From the NCBI GenBank assembly GCA_016703645.1, contig JADJBR010000010.1, positions 124,001 through 188,000 on the forward strand: a DNA stretch of 64,000 nt. The letters run 5' to 3'. The notes beneath the pieces are model-generated. The model was not told the DNA's origin and searched no databases. It saw only the letters and a list, made by a program, of their open reading frames with translations. The translations under genes and the position numbers were made by a program. This document shows positions 61,706 through 64,000 of this stretch, piece by piece. The stretch comes from Zoogloea sp. Its GTDB lineage: Bacteria; Pseudomonadota; Gammaproteobacteria; Burkholderiales; Rhodocyclaceae. The stretch's first letter is position 1. The number at the start of each line of letters is the position of its first letter.

Positions 61706-63736
61706 ATGTCTTCTTCGCGTAACGTCAAGCCGCCCGTCTTCAACTCCCTGACCGGCGCGATTCGCGCGCTGGCCATGGATGCCGTCCAGAAGGCCAATTC
61801 CGGTCACCCCGGCGCCCCCATGGGCATGGCCGAGATCGCCGAAGTGCTGTGGCGCCGCCACCTGCGCCACAATCCGGCCAACCCCCACTGGGCCGACCGC
61901 GACCGCTTCGTCCAGTCCAACGGCCACGGCTCGATGCTGATCTACAGCCTGCTGCACCTCACCGGCTACGATCTGTCCATCGACGACCTGAAGAACTTCC
62001 GCCAGCTCCACAGCAAGACCCCGGGCCACCCCGAGGTCGGCTACACCCCCGGCGTCGAGACCACCACCGGCCCCCTGGGCCAGGGCATCACCAACGCCGT
62101 GGGCATGGCCCTCGCCGAGAAGATCCTCGCCGACAGCTTCAACCGTCCCGGCCACACCATCGTCGATCACCACACCTACGTCTTCCTGGGTGACGGCTGC
62201 CTGATGGAAGGCATCTCCCACGAAGCCTGCTCCCTGGCCGGCACCTGGGGCCTGGGCAAGCTGATTGCCTTCTACGACGACAACAACATCTCCATCGACG
62301 GCCACGTGGACGGCTGGTTCACCGACGACACGCCGATGCGCTTTGAAGCCTACGGCTGGCATGTGGTGCGCGACGTGCAGGGCCACGACCCGGTGGAGAT
62401 CGAAGCCGCCCTGAAGGCTGCCCAGGCCGAGACCGGCAAGCCCTCGCTGATCTGCTGCAAGACCCTCATCGGCGCCGGCTCCCCCAACAAGCAGGACAGC
62501 CACGACGTCCACGGCGCCCCGCTGGGCGCTGCCGAGATCGAAGCCACTCGCGCCCACATCGGCTGGCCTCATCCGGCCTTCGAGATTCCGGCCGACGTCT
62601 ACGCCGCCTGGGACGCCAGGGCCAAGGGTGCCGCCGCCGAGGCGGAGTGGAACACCCGCTTCGCCGCCTACGCCGCCGAGTTCCCCGACCTGGCCACCGA
62701 GTTCACCCGCCGCATGGCCGGCGACCTGCCCGCCGACTGGGCTGCCCACGTCGAAGCCGTGCTCGCCAAGGTCACCGAAAAGGGCGAGACCATCGCCACC
62801 CGCAAGGCCAGCCAGAACAGCATCGAAGCCTTCGCGCCAGAGCTGCCCGAACTCCTCGGCGGCTCCGCCGACCTGGCCGGCTCCAACCTGACCCTGTGGT
62901 CTGGTGCCAAGGGCGTCAGCAGAACCACCGGCGGCAACTACGTCTATTACGGCGTACGCGAGTTCGGCATGGCGGCCATCGCCAATGGCATCGCCCTGCA
63001 CGGCGGCCTGATCCCCTACACCGCCACCTTCCTGATGTTCAGCGAATACGCCCGCAATGCCCTGCGCATGGCGGCGCTGATGAAGGTGCGCCAGATCTTC
63101 GTGTTCACCCACGACTCCATCGGCCTCGGGGAAGACGGCCCGACCCACCAGCCGGTGGAGCAGATCGCTTCCCTGCGTCTGATCCCCAACATGGACGTGT
63201 GGCGCCCCTGTGACACCACCGAATCCGCCGTGGCCTGGGCCGCTGCGATCGAACGCAGGGAAGGCCCGTCTTCACTGGCCTTCTCCCGTCAGAACCTGCC
63301 CTTCCAGGTCCGCAGCGCCAACCAAGTGGCGGAAATCCGCCGTGGCGGCTACATCCTTTCCGAAGCGGGTACTCCTCCACAGACGGGCAAGGCACAAGCC
63401 GTTATCATCGCGACCGGTTCCGAAGTGGCCCTGGCCATGACGGCCCAGAAGCAGCTCGCCGAAGAAGGCATTGCGGTACGGGTGGTATCCATGCCCAGCA
63501 CCAATGTCTTCGATCGCCAGGACGCAGCCTACCGCAGCGCCGTACTGCCTGCCGGCCTGCCCCGGGTGGCCGTGGAAGCCGGCGTCACCGATGGCTGGTA
63601 CAAGTATGTCGGCCTTGAAGGTGCCGTCATCGGCGTGGATCGCTTCGGCGAATCCGCCCCGGCGGGCGAACTGTTCAAGTACTTCGGCATCACCAGCGAT
63701 GCCGTCGTCGCTGCCGTGAAGAAGGTTCTCGCCTGA
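61706..63736 (+). CDS. tkt: Transketolase
   Basis: A 676-residue ThDP enzyme of the Calvin and pentose phosphate pathways. Conserved motifs are [18 protein letters not shown], the ThDP-binding [15 protein letters not shown]...[10 protein letters not shown], and the C-terminal [19 protein letters not shown]. The ATG at 61706 gives the usual N-terminus. GAPDH follows 99 nt downstream. Confidence 0.97.
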   Translation: MSSSRNVKPPVFNSLTGAIRALAMDAVQKANSGHPGAPMGMAEIAEVLWRRHLRHNPANPHWADRDRFVQSNGHGSMLIYSLLHLTGYDLSIDDLKNFRQLHSKTPGHPEVGYTPGVETTTGPLGQGITNAVGMALAEKILADSFNRPGHTIVDHHTYVFLGDGCLMEGISHEACSLAGTWGLGKLIAFYDDNNISIDGHVDGWFTDDTPMRFEAYGWHVVRDVQGHDPVEIEAALKAAQAETGKPSLICCKTLIGAGSPNKQDSHDVHGAPLGAAEIEATRAHIGWPHPAFEIPADVYAAWDARAKGAAAEAEWNTRFAAYAAEFPDLATEFTRRMAGDLPADWAAHVEAVLAKVTEKGETIATRKASQNSIEAFAPELPELLGGSADLAGSNLTLWSGAKGVSRTTGGNYVYYGVREFGMAAIANGIALHGGLIPYTATFLMFSEYARNALRMAALMKVRQIFVFTHDSIGLGEDGPTHQPVEQIASLRLIPNMDVWRPCDTTESAVAWAAAIERREGPSSLAFSRQNLPFQVRSANQVAEIRRGGYILSEAGTPPQTGKAQAVIIATGSEVALAMTAQKQLAEEGIAVRVVSMPSTNVFDRQDAAYRSAVLPAGLPRVAVEAGVTDGWYKYVGLEGAVIGVDRFGESAPAGELFKYFGITSDAVVAAVKKVLA

Positions 63737-63767
63737 AGCGGCGACGGATCCGACAGGACAACAGGGC

Positions 63768-63786
63768 CGGCACCCCGTGGGTGCCG
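63768..63786 (+). other. Intergenic hairpin between tkt and gap
   Basis: CGGCACCC and GGGTGCCG form an 8-bp stem with a 3-nt loop. There is no T-run, so it may be an mRNA stability element and not a terminator. Confidence 0.45.
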
Positions 63787-63835
63787 CAAGCAACGTGATA
63801 TTGGTTTCGTGTATCTGAACTAGGGAGAAGAATCG

Positions 63836-64000
63836 ATGAGCATCAAGGTCGCCATCAATGGTTTCGGTCGTATCGGTCGCTGCACGCTTCGCGCCATCTA
63901 CGAGCAGGGTCTGCAGAACGAGTTTGAAGTGGTCGCCATCAACGCCTCCGGTGATCTGGCCACCAACGCCCACCTGCTGAAGTACGACACCACCCATGGC
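63836..64000 (+). CDS. gap: Glyceraldehyde-3-phosphate dehydrogenase, N-terminal fragment
   Basis: The first 55 residues are present and the gene runs off the right edge. It opens with [21 protein letters not shown], the NAD(P)-binding signature of GAPDH. AGGGAG precedes the ATG. It is likely cotranscribed with tkt, the usual order in betaproteobacterial central carbon loci. Confidence 0.95.
   Translation, partial: MSIKVAINGFGRIGRCTLRAIYEQGLQNEFEVVAINASGDLATNAHLLKYDTTHG

Overview
The window is high-GC bacterial chromosome with dense, operon-packed coding on both strands. Several features point to a Rhodocyclales-like betaproteobacterium: the gene families, a PEP-CTERM/exosortase accessory set, NasT-type control of nitrate uptake, and a fliC-flaG-fliD-fliS-fliT flagellar order. 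This taxonomic call is inference; no rRNA or tRNA gene was recognised. No CRISPR array, phage or insertion sequence was seen. Two genes appear frameshifted (near 20985-20995 and 61366-61390), so either assembly errors or real decay are possible.

Layout. 1-934: end of an FtsX-type ABC permease and a DUF3299 secreted protein. 956-4879 (minus): a Wolinella-type fumarate reductase/succinate dehydrogenase operon, frdC-frdA-[extra 2Fe-2S protein]-frdB. 5174-11843: UPF0178 protein, CDF metal exporter, an E1-like ThiF protein divergent from a PEP-CTERM-system acyltransferase, a phasin-like protein, a nitroreductase and a PEP-CTERM-tagged SGNH esterase. 11905-15953 (minus): nitrate ABC transporter nrtABD. 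Its leader carries an NtrC-like site, a sigma-54 promoter, ANTAR-type hairpins and a terminator, and the ANTAR regulator (NasT-like) lies upstream. 16028-21957 (minus): a receiver-PAS-PP2C phosphatase, a receiver-HATPase protein and a frameshifted CHASE-multi-PAS histidine kinase. 22029-26566 (minus): an RND efflux operon headed by a 38-bp near-perfect palindrome. 26648-31519: a second receiver-HATPase protein, CbiX-like protein, M23 peptidase, TcdA, HAD phosphatase, cupin and a SEC-C remnant.

32242-45360 (plus) is a tightly coupled sugar and glycosyltransferase operon. It encodes the CDP-3,6-dideoxyhexose trio (rfbF, rfbG, rfbH), a C-methyltransferase-like protein, a YerE-like thiamine-diphosphate enzyme, an FkbM methyltransferase, a NeuB-like synthase, an NAD-dependent sugar epimerase/dehydratase and a 1210-residue multi-module glycosyltransferase. 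It contains no flippase or polymerase and runs directly into the flagellin gene. The best reading is a flagellin-glycosylation island making a branched deoxysugar. 45648-50829 holds flagellin (sigma-28 promoter), FlaG, FliD (sigma-54-like promoter), FliS, FliT, a FliK-like protein and an FlhB C-terminal homologue.

50808-64000 is housekeeping: YggX, a PAS-GGDEF protein, ArgA, polyphosphate:AMP phosphotransferase, RsmE, an inositol-phosphatase family protein, phosphoribulokinase, a MORN-repeat protein, a frameshifted lipoprotein with a PDZ-like segment, transketolase and the start of GAPDH. Phosphoribulokinase, transketolase and GAPDH close together suggest Calvin-cycle capacity.
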